DNA of 6,894 nucleotides, from assembly GCA_900548315.1 (NCBI GenBank), contig URJU01000124.1, forward strand, positions 1-6,894, written 5' to 3'. The translations under genes were made by a program, and so were the position numbers. This DNA is from an uncultured Coprococcus sp. (GTDB lineage: Bacteria > Bacillota > Clostridia > Lachnospirales > Lachnospiraceae). Positions 1 through 6,379 of the stretch are shown piece by piece (position 1 is the stretch's first letter; each line of letters starts with the position of its first letter). The notes beneath the pieces were generated by a model. It saw only the letters and a list, made by a program, of their open reading frames with translations. It ran no database searches and had not been told where the DNA came from.

Positions 1-1609
1 GTTCAAATGCTTTAGGACCGAGTTTTGCAACCTTGAGAAGTTCTTTTCTTGTGGTGAAACGACCATTTGTCTCTCTGTAATCCACGATATTCTTTGCAAG
101 AGTCTTGTTGATTCCTGAAATGTGTTCCATGAGTGGCGCTGAAGCTGTATTGAGGTCGACACCGACCTTGTTTACAGAATCTTCAACAACGGCATCAAGA
201 GCCTCGGCGAGTTTTTTCTGATTCATGTCATGCTGATACTGTCCGACTCCTATAGCCTTTGGGTCGATCTTTACGAGCTCTGCGAGAGGATCCTGAACTC
301 GTCTGGCGATGGATGCAGCACTTCTTTGCCCTACATCGAAGTTAGGAAATTCCTCGGTTGCAAGCTTGCTTGCGGAGTATACCGATGCTCCTGCTTCGTT
401 GGTTATCACGTACTGGACAGGTGTGTCCAGCTCGCTGATAAGCTCTGCGATCACCATCTCAGACTCTCTGGATGCTGTTCCGTTTCCAACGGATATCAGA
501 GTGATGCTGTACTTTTTGATGAGAGCTTTCACAGTCTTTTTTGCCTCGGCGACCTTGTTCTGTGGAGCAGTAGGGAATATGACCACGGTGTCGAGAACCT
601 TGCCGGTTGGATCCACCACTGCAAGCTTACATCCGGTCCTGAATGCCGGATCCCATCCAAGTACAGTTTTACCTGCGATAGGAGGCTGCATGAGCAGCTG
701 CTGGAGATTGGATGCGAATACCTTTATGGCACCATCCTCGGCGCTTTCGGTGAGGGAGTTTCGAATCTCTCGCTCTATGGCAGGTGCGATAAGTCTGGAG
801 TAGCTGTCATCTATGACATTATTCAGAATCTCCGATGTATCCGAGTTATCTCTCACGATGATCTTCTTTCTGAGGTAAGAGATTATCTCGTCCACAGGAG
901 CCTCGATCTTAACGGTTATGAATTTTTCTTTTTCACCTCTGTTTACTGCAAGTGTGCGATATCCGGTCATCTTGGATATCGGGGCGGAGAAATTGTAATA
1001 CATTTCATATACAGATTCAGCATCAGGATCCTTGGCGGTCGTGTTGATAAACCCTTTTTTAGTTGTGAGGTCACGGATCTTTGTTCTGTAGTCTGCTGTA
1101 TCAGATATGTTTTCGGCGATGATGTCCATGGCTCCGGCGATGGCATCGTCCACGGTCTCCACGCCCTTTTCAGTTGACACATACTTTTCAGCCTCTGTCC
1201 TTATCGGGGTGGAAGTCATCTGAAGTGATATTATATTTGCAAGTCCCTCAAGTCCCTTGTCCTTTGCTACTGTGGCTCTGGTCTTTCTCTTAGGCCTGTA
1301 AGGCCTGTACAGGTCGTCTACCAGCACCATGGTTTCGGCTGATTCTATCTCAGCACGCAGCTCTGGAGTAAGCTTTCCCTGCTCCTCAATGCTTGCGATA
1401 ACCTGGGCTTTTTTATCCTCGAGATTTCTCAGGTATGTAAGTCGCTCGTGAAGTGCCCTGAGCTGTTCGTCATTGAGTGCGCCAGTTGCCTCTTTTCTGT
1501 ATCGGGCGATGAAAGGAATGGTGTTGCCTTCGTCTATGAGTTTTACAGCCGCCTCAGTCTGTGAGGTACGGCATCCGATCTCCTCGGAGATTTTTTTGAT
1601 TATATCCAT
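1..1609 (-). CDS. tex: Tex, S1-family RNA-binding transcription accessory protein (C-terminus cut by window edge)
   Basis: Reading the minus strand from the ATG at 1609 gives 536 uninterrupted codons that run off the left edge. The start is supported by AAAGGAG at 1623-1617, seven bases upstream. Family signatures appear in order. The Tex N-terminal segment has IPFIARYRKEATGAL at residues 31-45 and a basic LYRPYRPKRKTRA stretch near 100-112. A YqgF/RNase H-like domain opens at about residue 316 with VLGWDPAFRTG, where D320 is the first acidic position. A helix-hairpin-helix region begins near residue 482 (VGVDLNTAS) and continues through SGINKTLAKNIVDYR. Tex proteins are usually a little over 700 residues, so roughly the last quarter is missing, including the rest of the helix-hairpin-helix region and the S1 RNA-binding domain. 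In other bacteria Tex is a cytoplasmic nucleic-acid-binding protein linked to transcription; its precise role here is inferred. By eye, third positions look richer in C than in leuA, but I did not count them. Family assignment is very secure. Confidence 0.96.
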   Translation of the reverse strand, partial: MDIIKKISEEIGCRTSQTEAAVKLIDEGNTIPFIARYRKEATGALNDEQLRALHERLTYLRNLEDKKAQVIASIEEQGKLTPELRAEIESAETMVLVDDLYRPYRPKRKTRATVAKDKGLEGLANIISLQMTSTPIRTEAEKYVSTEKGVETVDDAIAGAMDIIAENISDTADYRTKIRDLTTKKGFINTTAKDPDAESVYEMYYNFSAPISKMTGYRTLAVNRGEKEKFITVKIEAPVDEIISYLRKKIIVRDNSDTSEILNNVIDDSYSRLIAPAIEREIRNSLTESAEDGAIKVFASNLQQLLMQPPIAGKTVLGWDPAFRTGCKLAVVDPTGKVLDTVVIFPTAPQNKVAEAKKTVKALIKKYSITLISVGNGTASRESEMVIAELISELDTPVQYVITNEAGASVYSASKLATEEFPNFDVGQRSAASIARRVQDPLAELVKIDPKAIGVGQYQHDMNQKKLAEALDAVVEDSVNKVGVDLNTASAPLMEHISGINKTLAKNIVDYRETNGRFTTRKELLKVAKLGPKAFE

Positions 1610-1643
1610 GTATAAACTCCTTTGTACAAATGTCTAGTGCCAA

Positions 1644-1670
1644 ATTATAAATATATCATCATAAAGTAAA
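1644..1670 (-). promoter_or_regulatory. Probable promoter of tex
   Basis: On the minus strand there is a perfect TATAAT at 1649-1644, about 35 bases upstream of the tex start codon. A TTTACT (4 of 6 matches to TTGACA) lies at 1670-1665 with a short 15-base spacer. The -10 box is convincing and the -35 is weak. A perfect 10-base palindrome, TTTGTACAAA (1621-1630), lies between this promoter and the ribosome binding site. Confidence 0.5.
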
Positions 1671-1710
1671 ATATGATAGCGGCACATCTGTAAAGTATAT
1701 AAAAAATACG

Positions 1711-1739
1711 TGGAATATTCAAGACTGCTATGTTATACT
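1711..1739 (+). promoter_or_regulatory. Probable extended -10 promoter of the HD hydrolase gene
   Basis: TGTTATACT at 1731-1739 is an extended -10 element (TG, one base, TATACT). The hexamer 17 bases upstream, TGGAAT at 1711-1716, matches the -35 consensus at only 3 of 6 positions, which extended -10 promoters tolerate. Transcription would start near 1746, giving a leader of about 30 bases. Confidence 0.55.
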
Positions 1740-1776
1740 CTGCTTAGCTGGGAATTACGGAAAGGGATAAACAAGG

Positions 1777-2391
1777 TTGGGGAACCTGAATATGACAGAG
1801 AGCACGGATAGGGCAAGAGAGATGGATATGACGGATTCCATACAGAGAGCAAAGAATATGGCAAAGATGTATCATGAAGGACAGACTCGCCGGGGAAAAA
1901 GCGGATTTGTCCCTTATTATGATGAGCATATCCTAGGGGTGTATAATATATTGAAAGACGAGTGTCAGATAGATGATGAGGAAATCCTTGTGACTGCACT
2001 TCTTCATGATACAGTGGAGGACACATCGTGCACTTTGGATGATATAGAAAAAGCATTTGGCTTTGAGATCCGTGAGCAGGTGAGGCTGCTCACCAGAATA
2101 GAAGGAGAGCCGTTCTCGGTGTATGCAAGGAGATTATTTGCAAATGGAACGGACAAGACCATACTTGTAAAGCTGGCAGACAGACTTCACAATCTGAGAA
2201 CCATTTCGTATATGCCCGACACAAACTGGATACAGAAGAAGATAAAGCAGTCTTATAAAGATATACTTAATCCGCTGCATGAGACAATGAAGAGAATCGA
2301 TGGCCCATATAATGATAAGATAAGTATGCTGGCTGACATGATAGAGGAGCAGATACTTACGGTGCAAAGAGAATTAAAACTGAAAATATAA
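1777..2391 (+). CDS. Single-domain HD hydrolase of the RelA/SpoT type (putative small alarmone hydrolase)
   Basis: A 204-residue protein made of the hydrolase half of RelA/SpoT and little else. The metal-dependent HD motifs are complete: H51 (in YYDEH), H77-D78 (in ALLHDTVEDT, with E81-D82 following) and D135 (in KLADRLHNLRT). By family knowledge these four positions bind Mn2+ and support removal of the 3'-pyrophosphate from (p)ppGpp. There is no synthetase, TGS or ACT domain, so it resembles stand-alone hydrolases of the SAH/MESH1 kind. NADPH or another nucleotide could be the substrate instead. The listed start is TTG at 1777, with GGAAAGGG ten bases upstream. ATG codons at 1792 (residue 6), 1822 and 1828 are alternatives and leave the domain intact. 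The protein is cytoplasmic, with no signal or membrane segment. It is transcribed alone, divergent from tex and ending at a shared terminator. The fold is secure; the substrate is inferred. Confidence 0.85.
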   Translation: MGNLNMTESTDRAREMDMTDSIQRAKNMAKMYHEGQTRRGKSGFVPYYDEHILGVYNILKDECQIDDEEILVTALLHDTVEDTSCTLDDIEKAFGFEIREQVRLLTRIEGEPFSVYARRLFANGTDKTILVKLADRLHNLRTISYMPDTNWIQKKIKQSYKDILNPLHETMKRIDGPYNDKISMLADMIEEQILTVQRELKLKI

Positions 2392-2394
2392 TAT

Positions 2395-2463
2395 AAAAAT
2401 CCTGCTGTTATTATCGTCGGTATCGCTGATTAGCGGTCTGGCATACATAACGGCAGGATTTTT
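2395..2463. terminator. Bidirectional terminator between the HD hydrolase and histidine phosphatase genes
   Basis: The arms 2395-2411 and 2447-2463 form a 17-base-pair stem, all Watson-Crick except one T-G pair. It begins with AAAAAT and ends with ATTTTT, so it presents a U-run in either direction. It starts four bases after the hydrolase stop codon and lies 55 bases beyond the stop of the convergent phosphatase. The 35-base loop is unusually long and holds a second small hairpin, CGCT-GATT-AGCG. Both convergent genes probably use this structure. Confidence 0.85.
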
Positions 2464-2517
2464 GCGTTAACAGAAAGAGATAAAGGATATAGTTCAAGTA
2501 TAATAGCAGTATAGAAA

Positions 2518-3126
2518 TTAATAAAATATTCTGGTTTCGTCAATTATCTTGTATTTTTCATCTGAGTAGTCAAGTATTATAACATTGCAGTTCTGCTGCA
2601 GTCCGCCGGACCAGAAGTCCTTGAGATCGTGTTTCTTGACGTGCATCATCAGTGCTTTATTAATGGCTCCGTGGGCGACTATCATAACTCTTGAGTCTGT
2701 TTTTGCAAGAGGTTCGATGTATTCTGTCATGAATTTTGAGGCTCTTTCGCAGAGTGCTTGGAATGATTCTCCGCATCCTATAGGGTGATAAAGTTCGGGA
2801 TGCTTAAAAAAATACTGGAAATCCTGACTTGGATCCTTTAGCAGTTCGGACATGTTCTGTCCCTCCCAGTCACCGAAACACATCTCCTTGATGAGATCGT
2901 TGGTTACTATAGGTATGTCTCTGTCTCCGACTATAAGGCGGGCTGTCTCGTGTGCTCTCTTCAAGGGGCTTGAAAATACTATATCAAAATGAGTGTCCCT
3001 AAGATTCTTTCCGGTTATGACTGCCAGCCTTCGACCGTTTTCGTTTAGTTCAATATCAGTTCTTCCCTGAAGTAGTTTCTTTTCATTCCATATGGTTTCA
3101 CCGTGTCGTACTATATATATTTCCAT
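2518..3126 (-). CDS. Histidine phosphatase (phosphoglycerate mutase-like) family protein
   Basis: A 202-residue cytoplasmic protein of the histidine phosphatase superfamily, branch 1. The catalytic pocket is complete: the RHGE motif at residues 7-10 with nucleophile H8, R57 in FSSPLKRAHETA, the acid E81 (KEMCFGDWEG) and the second histidine H152 (VAHG). Family members transfer phosphate through a phosphohistidine and act on small phosphorylated metabolites. The sequence does not fix the substrate: phosphoglycerate, alpha-ribazole phosphate, sugar phosphates and others remain possible. No cobalamin genes are nearby, which gives no support for a CobC role. The ATG at 3126 is chosen because GGAG lies eight bases upstream (3138-3135) and RHG follows at the usual short distance from the N-terminus. 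It begins 36 bases after the ung stop codon on the same strand, so the two are probably co-transcribed. The family call is secure and the specific function unknown. Confidence 0.93.
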   Translation of the reverse strand: MEIYIVRHGETIWNEKKLLQGRTDIELNENGRRLAVITGKNLRDTHFDIVFSSPLKRAHETARLIVGDRDIPIVTNDLIKEMCFGDWEGQNMSELLKDPSQDFQYFFKHPELYHPIGCGESFQALCERASKFMTEYIEPLAKTDSRVMIVAHGAINKALMMHVKKHDLKDFWSGGLQQNCNVIILDYSDEKYKIIDETRIFY

Positions 3127-3162
3127 TTTGTAATCTCCATTATCATGTGTGGCGTATAATAC

Positions 3163-3837
3163 TTAAATGTCCTCAATCTGCCAGTCTATAGGATCAACGC
3201 CGTGGGCAGTGAGGAAATCGTTTGTCTTGCTGAACGGACGGCTGCCCCAAAACCCTCTGTATACAGATAACGGACTTGGGTGCGCTGACTTCAGTATCAG
3301 ATGATGTGGATTGTTCAGAAATGCAGCCTTTTTCTGAGCGTATGCTCCCCATAAGATAAATACTATAGGTCTGTCCTGTTCGTTTAACACGCGGATAGCA
3401 GCATCGGTAAATTGCTCCCAGCCTTTGCCCTGATGAGAGCCGGCTCTATGTGCCTGGACTGTCAGAACTGCATTGAGCATCAAAACACCCTGATCAGCCC
3501 ATTTCTCAAGATAGCCGTTGTTTGGTATCTTGCAGCCAAGGTCGTCGTGCAGCTCCTGGTAAATATTTACCAGAGACGGAGGTATTGCAACTCCTGGTTT
3601 TACACTGAAACTTAGGCCGTGCGCCTGTCCCGGTTCATGGTATGGATCCTGGCCTATGATGACGCATTTCACCTTGGAAAGTGGCGTGTTATGGAATGCG
3701 TTGAAAATGTCGTTGGCTGGTGGATAAACGGTCTGGGTGGCGTACGCCTGACCTACGAAATTAAAAAGATTTCTGTAGTATTCTTTGCTGTATTCGGGCT
3801 TCAGATACTCGGCCCAGTCATTAGTGATAGCGGGCAT
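3163..3837 (-). CDS. ung: Uracil-DNA glycosylase, family 1
   Basis: A 224-residue enzyme, the normal length for Ung, which removes uracil from DNA by cleaving the N-glycosidic bond and so starts base excision repair. All key motifs are present: the water-activating loop GQDPYHEPGQAHG (residues 62-74, catalytic D64), F77 in GLSFSV for stacking on uracil, GVLMLNAVLTV (117-127) with the uracil-binding N122, and the DNA-intercalating loop HPSPLS (186-191, catalytic H186). The ATG at 3837 has AAAAGGAG upstream with a seven-base gap. The protein is cytoplasmic and monomeric in known members. It is the first gene of a probable two-gene transcript with the downstream histidine phosphatase, although the two functions are not obviously related. 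It is divergent from the small membrane protein gene. Identification is very secure. Confidence 0.98.
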   Translation of the reverse strand: MPAITNDWAEYLKPEYSKEYYRNLFNFVGQAYATQTVYPPANDIFNAFHNTPLSKVKCVIIGQDPYHEPGQAHGLSFSVKPGVAIPPSLVNIYQELHDDLGCKIPNNGYLEKWADQGVLMLNAVLTVQAHRAGSHQGKGWEQFTDAAIRVLNEQDRPIVFILWGAYAQKKAAFLNNPHHLILKSAHPSPLSVYRGFWGSRPFSKTNDFLTAHGVDPIDWQIEDI

Positions 3838-3863
3838 ATATTATCTCCTTTTAGTTAATATCT

Positions 3864-3869
3864 ATTATA
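3864..3869 (-). promoter_or_regulatory. Possible -10 box of the ung transcript
   Basis: A perfect TATAAT is read on the minus strand here, 27 bases upstream of the ung start codon. I see no good -35 hexamer at 16-18 bases and no TG extension, so the call rests on the -10 box and its position alone in an A/T-rich region. Confidence 0.35.
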
Positions 3870-3942
3870 TTTTTATGATACAGGTATTTTATCACAGCAC
3901 AGATATAATGTAAAACAAACGATGAACTTTTGAGGAATTGAG

Positions 3943-3971
3943 TTGTAAGGAATAGAGGTACATGGTATAAT
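3943..3971 (+). promoter_or_regulatory. Promoter of the 49-residue membrane protein gene
   Basis: TTGTAA (3943-3948), a 17-base spacer, and TATAAT (3966-3971) preceded by the TG extension at 3963-3964 make a near-consensus housekeeping promoter with an extended -10. The expected start is near 3978, about 30 bases before the gene. Confidence 0.75.
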
Positions 3972-4008
3972 AAAACATACTTGGGAAATTTGAAAGGAGC
4001 ATATATGT

Positions 4009-4158
4009 ATGGAAAAAGCATATAATACTATGAAACATGTAGGGGCACTCAACATTGCACTTGGTGTAATAACTATAGTTACAGGTCTGGTAGTTGGTAT
4101 ACTTATGCTTACAGCAGGTGGAAGATCTCTCAAGAATAAGAGATTTATAGTTTGGTAG
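4009..4158 (+). CDS. Small single-helix membrane protein, 49 residues, function unknown
   Basis: The ATG at 4009 opens a 49-residue frame ending in TAG at 4158. AAAGGAG (3993-3999) lies nine bases upstream and a near-consensus promoter lies just before that, so translation is credible despite the small size. The layout is a short polar N-terminus (residues 1-10, MEKAYNTMKH), one hydrophobic segment at about 11-36 (NIALGVITIVTGLVVGILML), then a basic tail with GGRSLKNKR. By the positive-inside rule the C-terminus is probably cytoplasmic. Glycines recur at 12, 19, 26, 30 and 37, giving a GxxxG pair (26-30) and seven-residue spacing that could pack helices together. I recall similar short hypothetical proteins in Lachnospiraceae but cannot name a family. 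An earlier ATG at 4005, four bases upstream in another frame, stops after six codons. No clear terminator follows, so transcripts may continue into the leuA leader. Function is not known. Confidence 0.75.
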   Translation: MEKAYNTMKHVGALNIALGVITIVTGLVVGILMLTAGGRSLKNKRFIVW

Positions 4159-4189
4159 AATCGAGATATATGTTTGTAATATAATCTGG

Positions 4190-4210
4190 GATATACCTAA
4201 AACGTATATC
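4190..4210. repeat. Inverted repeat upstream of the leuA leader promoter
   Basis: GATATAC (4190-4196) and GTATATC (4204-4210) are perfect inverted copies around a seven-base loop, CTAAAAC. The centre is about 31 bases before the -35 hexamer of the leuA leader. No T-run follows, so it is a poor terminator. It could be an operator for a dimeric regulator, or chance in A/T-rich DNA. Confidence 0.3.
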
Positions 4211-4227
4211 GTAGTCATATAAAAGGG

Positions 4228-4257
4228 TTGACATTTGACTTTATGATGTGTTAGAGT
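4228..4257 (+). promoter_or_regulatory. Promoter of the leuA T-box transcript
   Basis: A perfect TTGACA at 4228-4233 is followed after 18 bases by TAGAGT (4252-4257), which matches TATAAT at 4 of 6 positions and carries a TG extension at 4249-4250. Initiation would be near 4264, just before the first pairing elements of the T-box leader. Confidence 0.7.
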
Positions 4258-4263
4258 CAATCT

Positions 4264-4614
4264 AGAAATGCAGTGAAGAGGAGTAGTAGGATCCTGGAGA
4301 TATTCAGAGAGCTGTCGGTTGGTGTGAGACGGTGATCGAGAGGATTTGAACTCGCCTTGGAGCAGTCCACTAAAAGACAGTATATGTTGAGTAGGATGGA
4401 ACGGAGGCTGACCGTTATAGCAGAAGGATATAAGATTTGTTTGGAATATGTTCAGTGTTGATGTGTGATGCGTTAAGTCATACGCATATGCATCGTCATT
4501 GTTTTCACAGAAAGACATATCTGTATCTGTAACGAGAGCATACTTTAAAGTATGAAATAGAGTGGTACCGCGTAACTTACGTCTCTATAGTATTAGGAGA
4601 TGTGAGTTTTTTTT
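4264..4614 (+). promoter_or_regulatory. T-box leader (leucine tRNA-sensing riboswitch) of leuA
   Basis: This fills the long stretch without a gene between 4159 and 4697. Stem I has AGTG (4272-4275) able to pair with CACT (4368-4371), a GAAGAGGAGTAG K-turn-like strand, AGAGAG followed by a CTGTC/GACGG apical hairpin, and GAACTCGCC on the 3' side. That places CTC (Leu) at 4351-4353 as the probable specifier, followed by a purine. A hairpin AACGG/CCGTT and a palindrome CATACTTTAAAGTATG (4539-4554) fit the stem II and stem III region. The T-box core AGAGTGGTACCGCG is at 4559-4572; TGGT (4563-4566) can pair with the ACCA end of uncharged tRNA-Leu. ATAGAG (4557-4562) and CTCTAT (4583-4588) close the antiterminator, which competes with the terminator after it. 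Known mechanism: uncharged tRNA binds both sites and lets transcription continue into the gene. The class is secure; the specifier assignment is inferred from its position and from the downstream gene. Confidence 0.93.
4576..4614 (+). terminator. Regulated intrinsic terminator of the leuA T-box leader
   Basis: CTTACGTCTCT (4576-4586) pairs with GGAGATGTGAG (4596-4606) over 11 base pairs, three of them G-T, with a nine-base loop and eight T residues at 4607-4614. Its left arm includes most of the strand CTCTAT that the antiterminator needs, so the two structures exclude each other as expected for a T-box. Confidence 0.9.
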
Positions 4615-4684
4615 ATTTAAGCTGATTGTCGATATCAAAAGCGTTACAGAATCCTAAAAGTATTTATTTCAACAGTTTAGAATT

Positions 4685-4690
4685 AGGAGG
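4685..4690 (+). promoter_or_regulatory. Ribosome binding site that fixes the leuA start
   Basis: A perfect AGGAGG lies seven bases before the ATG at 4698. The same frame is open upstream to a TTG at 4626, but that codon lies just after the leader terminator and has no ribosome binding site, so the 24-residue extension is rejected. Confidence 0.9.
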
Positions 4691-4697
4691 ATTATCA

Positions 4698-6359
4698 ATG
4701 AAGAATTATCAGAATTACAAACGTGGCTACTTTATGCCGCCAGTAGAGTGTACGGACTGGGTAAAGAAGGAGTATATTAGCAAGGCTCCAGCATGGTGCA
4801 GTGTTGATCTGAGAGATGGAAATCAAGCACTTATAGTGCCGATGAGTCTTGATGAAAAACTTGAATTTTTCAATGAACTTGTGAGAATTGGTTTCAAGGA
4901 GATTGAGATTGGTTTTCCGGCAGCATCTGAGACAGAATATGAATTCTGCAGAACACTTATAGAGAAGGATCTCATACCGGATGATGTAACTATCCAGGTT
5001 CTTACACAGGCGAGACCGCATATCATAGAGAAGACATTTAAGGCTATAGAGGGATGCAGCAACGTTATTGTGCATTTGTACAATTCTACATCATTTGCGC
5101 AGAGGCAGCAGGTGTTCAGAAAGTCAAAAGAGGAGATTCTCAAGATTGCTGTAGACGGTGCTGAACTCCTTAACAAGATGGCAAAAGAATATGGAGTGCC
5201 ATATCAGTTTGAGTATTCGCCTGAAAGTTTTACTGGTACAGAGATGGATTATGCGCTCGAAGTTTGTAATGCAGTTATAGATATATGGAAACCAACTCCA
5301 GAAAGAAAGGTTATAATCAATCTCCCTGCAACGGTTGAGATGTCTCTGCCGCACGTATATGCCAGTCAGATAGAGTACATGAGCAAGAATCTTCATGACA
5401 GAGAGAATGTTGTGTTATCACTTCATCCGCACAACGACAGAGGCTGCGGAGTTGCTGATGCAGAACTTGGTATCCTTGCTGGAGCAGATAGAATAGAGGG
5501 AACTCTGTTTGGCAATGGCGAGAGAACGGGAAATGTAGATATAATCACACTGTGTATGAATATGTTTACGCATGGAGTTGATCCTGAGCTGGATCTTAGT
5601 GATATTCCAAAGCTTACAGAGCTTTATGAGAGGGTTACCGGAATGAGGGTTTATGATCGTTCTCCATACACCGGAAAACTAGTATTTGCAGCATTCTCGG
5701 GTTCACATCAGGATGCAATTGCGAAGGGCATGAAGTTCAGAAAAGAGCAGGGCGATGGAATGTGGACCTGCCCATATCTGCCGCTTAATCCAGAGGATAT
5801 AGGAAGAAAGTATGATGGAGATGTCATTAGAATAAATAGTCAGTCGGGAAAAGGCGGAATTGGATTTATACTTCAGACAAAGTATGGATTTGATCTTCCT
5901 GCGAAGTTCAGAGAGGATTTGGGATATACGGTGAAGGATGTATCGGATAAGGAACACAAGGAGCTTAGTCCGAAAGAAGTTCTTGACATATTCCAGAATA
6001 CATATGTCAATGTAGATACGCCTATAAAGGTAATAGAGAATCATTTCGTTCAGGGCGATGGAATATCTACGGAGATCACAATCCTTAAGGATGGAGAGAA
6101 GAAAGTTTACCATGGAAAGGGAAATGGACGTCTTGACGCTGTAAGTAATGCTATTAAGAAACATTTTGATATTAAGTTCAAGGTTGTATGCTATGAGGAG
6201 CATTCTCTTCAGACGGGTTCTAACTCACAGGCTGTAGCTTATGTCGGAGTTGAGATTGAAGATGGCAGCATTGTCTGGGGTGCAGGAATAAATGACGATA
6301 TCATTGATGCATCGGTACACGCACTTGTTAGCGCGGTAAACAGAACCGGTAAATTATAA
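4698..6359 (+). CDS. leuA: 2-isopropylmalate synthase, yeast-type LeuA
   Basis: LeuA condenses acetyl-CoA with 2-oxoisovalerate to give 2-isopropylmalate, the first committed step of leucine synthesis. From the ATG at 4698 the protein has 553 residues, near the usual size of the longer LeuA form found in yeast, actinobacteria and some Clostridia. The catalytic TIM barrel opens with CSVDLRDGNQALI (D40 a metal ligand). It carries HPHND with H243 and H245 and FGNGERTGN with N279, matching the divalent-metal site of studied members, and also YSPESFTGTE and AFSGSHQDAI. The C-terminal part from about residue 425 is the LeuA regulatory domain (GKGNGRLDAVSNAI, then GAGINDDIIDASVHALVSAVNR), which binds leucine for feedback inhibition in relatives. 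Expression is gated by the leucine T-box leader. No leuB, leuC or leuD follows; the transcript ends at a strong terminator, so the other pathway genes must lie elsewhere. It is a cytoplasmic enzyme, and the identification is very secure. Confidence 0.97.
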   Translation: MKNYQNYKRGYFMPPVECTDWVKKEYISKAPAWCSVDLRDGNQALIVPMSLDEKLEFFNELVRIGFKEIEIGFPAASETEYEFCRTLIEKDLIPDDVTIQVLTQARPHIIEKTFKAIEGCSNVIVHLYNSTSFAQRQQVFRKSKEEILKIAVDGAELLNKMAKEYGVPYQFEYSPESFTGTEMDYALEVCNAVIDIWKPTPERKVIINLPATVEMSLPHVYASQIEYMSKNLHDRENVVLSLHPHNDRGCGVADAELGILAGADRIEGTLFGNGERTGNVDIITLCMNMFTHGVDPELDLSDIPKLTELYERVTGMRVYDRSPYTGKLVFAAFSGSHQDAIAKGMKFRKEQGDGMWTCPYLPLNPEDIGRKYDGDVIRINSQSGKGGIGFILQTKYGFDLPAKFREDLGYTVKDVSDKEHKELSPKEVLDIFQNTYVNVDTPIKVIENHFVQGDGISTEITILKDGEKKVYHGKGNGRLDAVSNAIKKHFDIKFKVVCYEEHSLQTGSNSQAVAYVGVEIEDGSIVWGAGINDDIIDASVHALVSAVNRTGKL

Positions 6360-6379
6360 AATCAAAAAAGTAGAATCAA

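Noticed and set aside
230..1177. Long plus-strand open frame of 315 codons, with another overlapping at 309-803
   Set aside because: It lies entirely antisense to tex, whose motifs are unmistakable. The plus-strand translation is rich in Cys, Ser, Leu and Phe with no family motif, and no ribosome binding site is seen.
2499..2504. TATAAT on the plus strand downstream of the shared terminator
   Set aside because: It points into the 3' end of the convergent phosphatase gene with no plus-strand gene ahead and no convincing -35, so it is probably chance in A/T-rich DNA.
4005..4025. Six-codon open frame starting four bases before the small membrane gene
   Set aside because: It overlaps the real start and ends almost at once. 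It is noted as a possible translational quirk, but nothing supports a functional leader peptide.
3892..4518. Minus-strand open frame of 208 codons across the small membrane gene and the T-box leader
   Set aside because: It is the complement of a structured RNA leader and of a better-supported small gene. Its composition (many Tyr, His, Ser, Thr and Cys) looks like translated noncoding DNA, and no ribosome binding site supports it.
4626..4697. TTG-initiated 24-residue extension of LeuA
   Set aside because: The TTG lacks a ribosome binding site and lies right after the leader terminator. The ATG at 4698 has a perfect AGGAGG at ideal spacing, and the protein then starts like its relatives.
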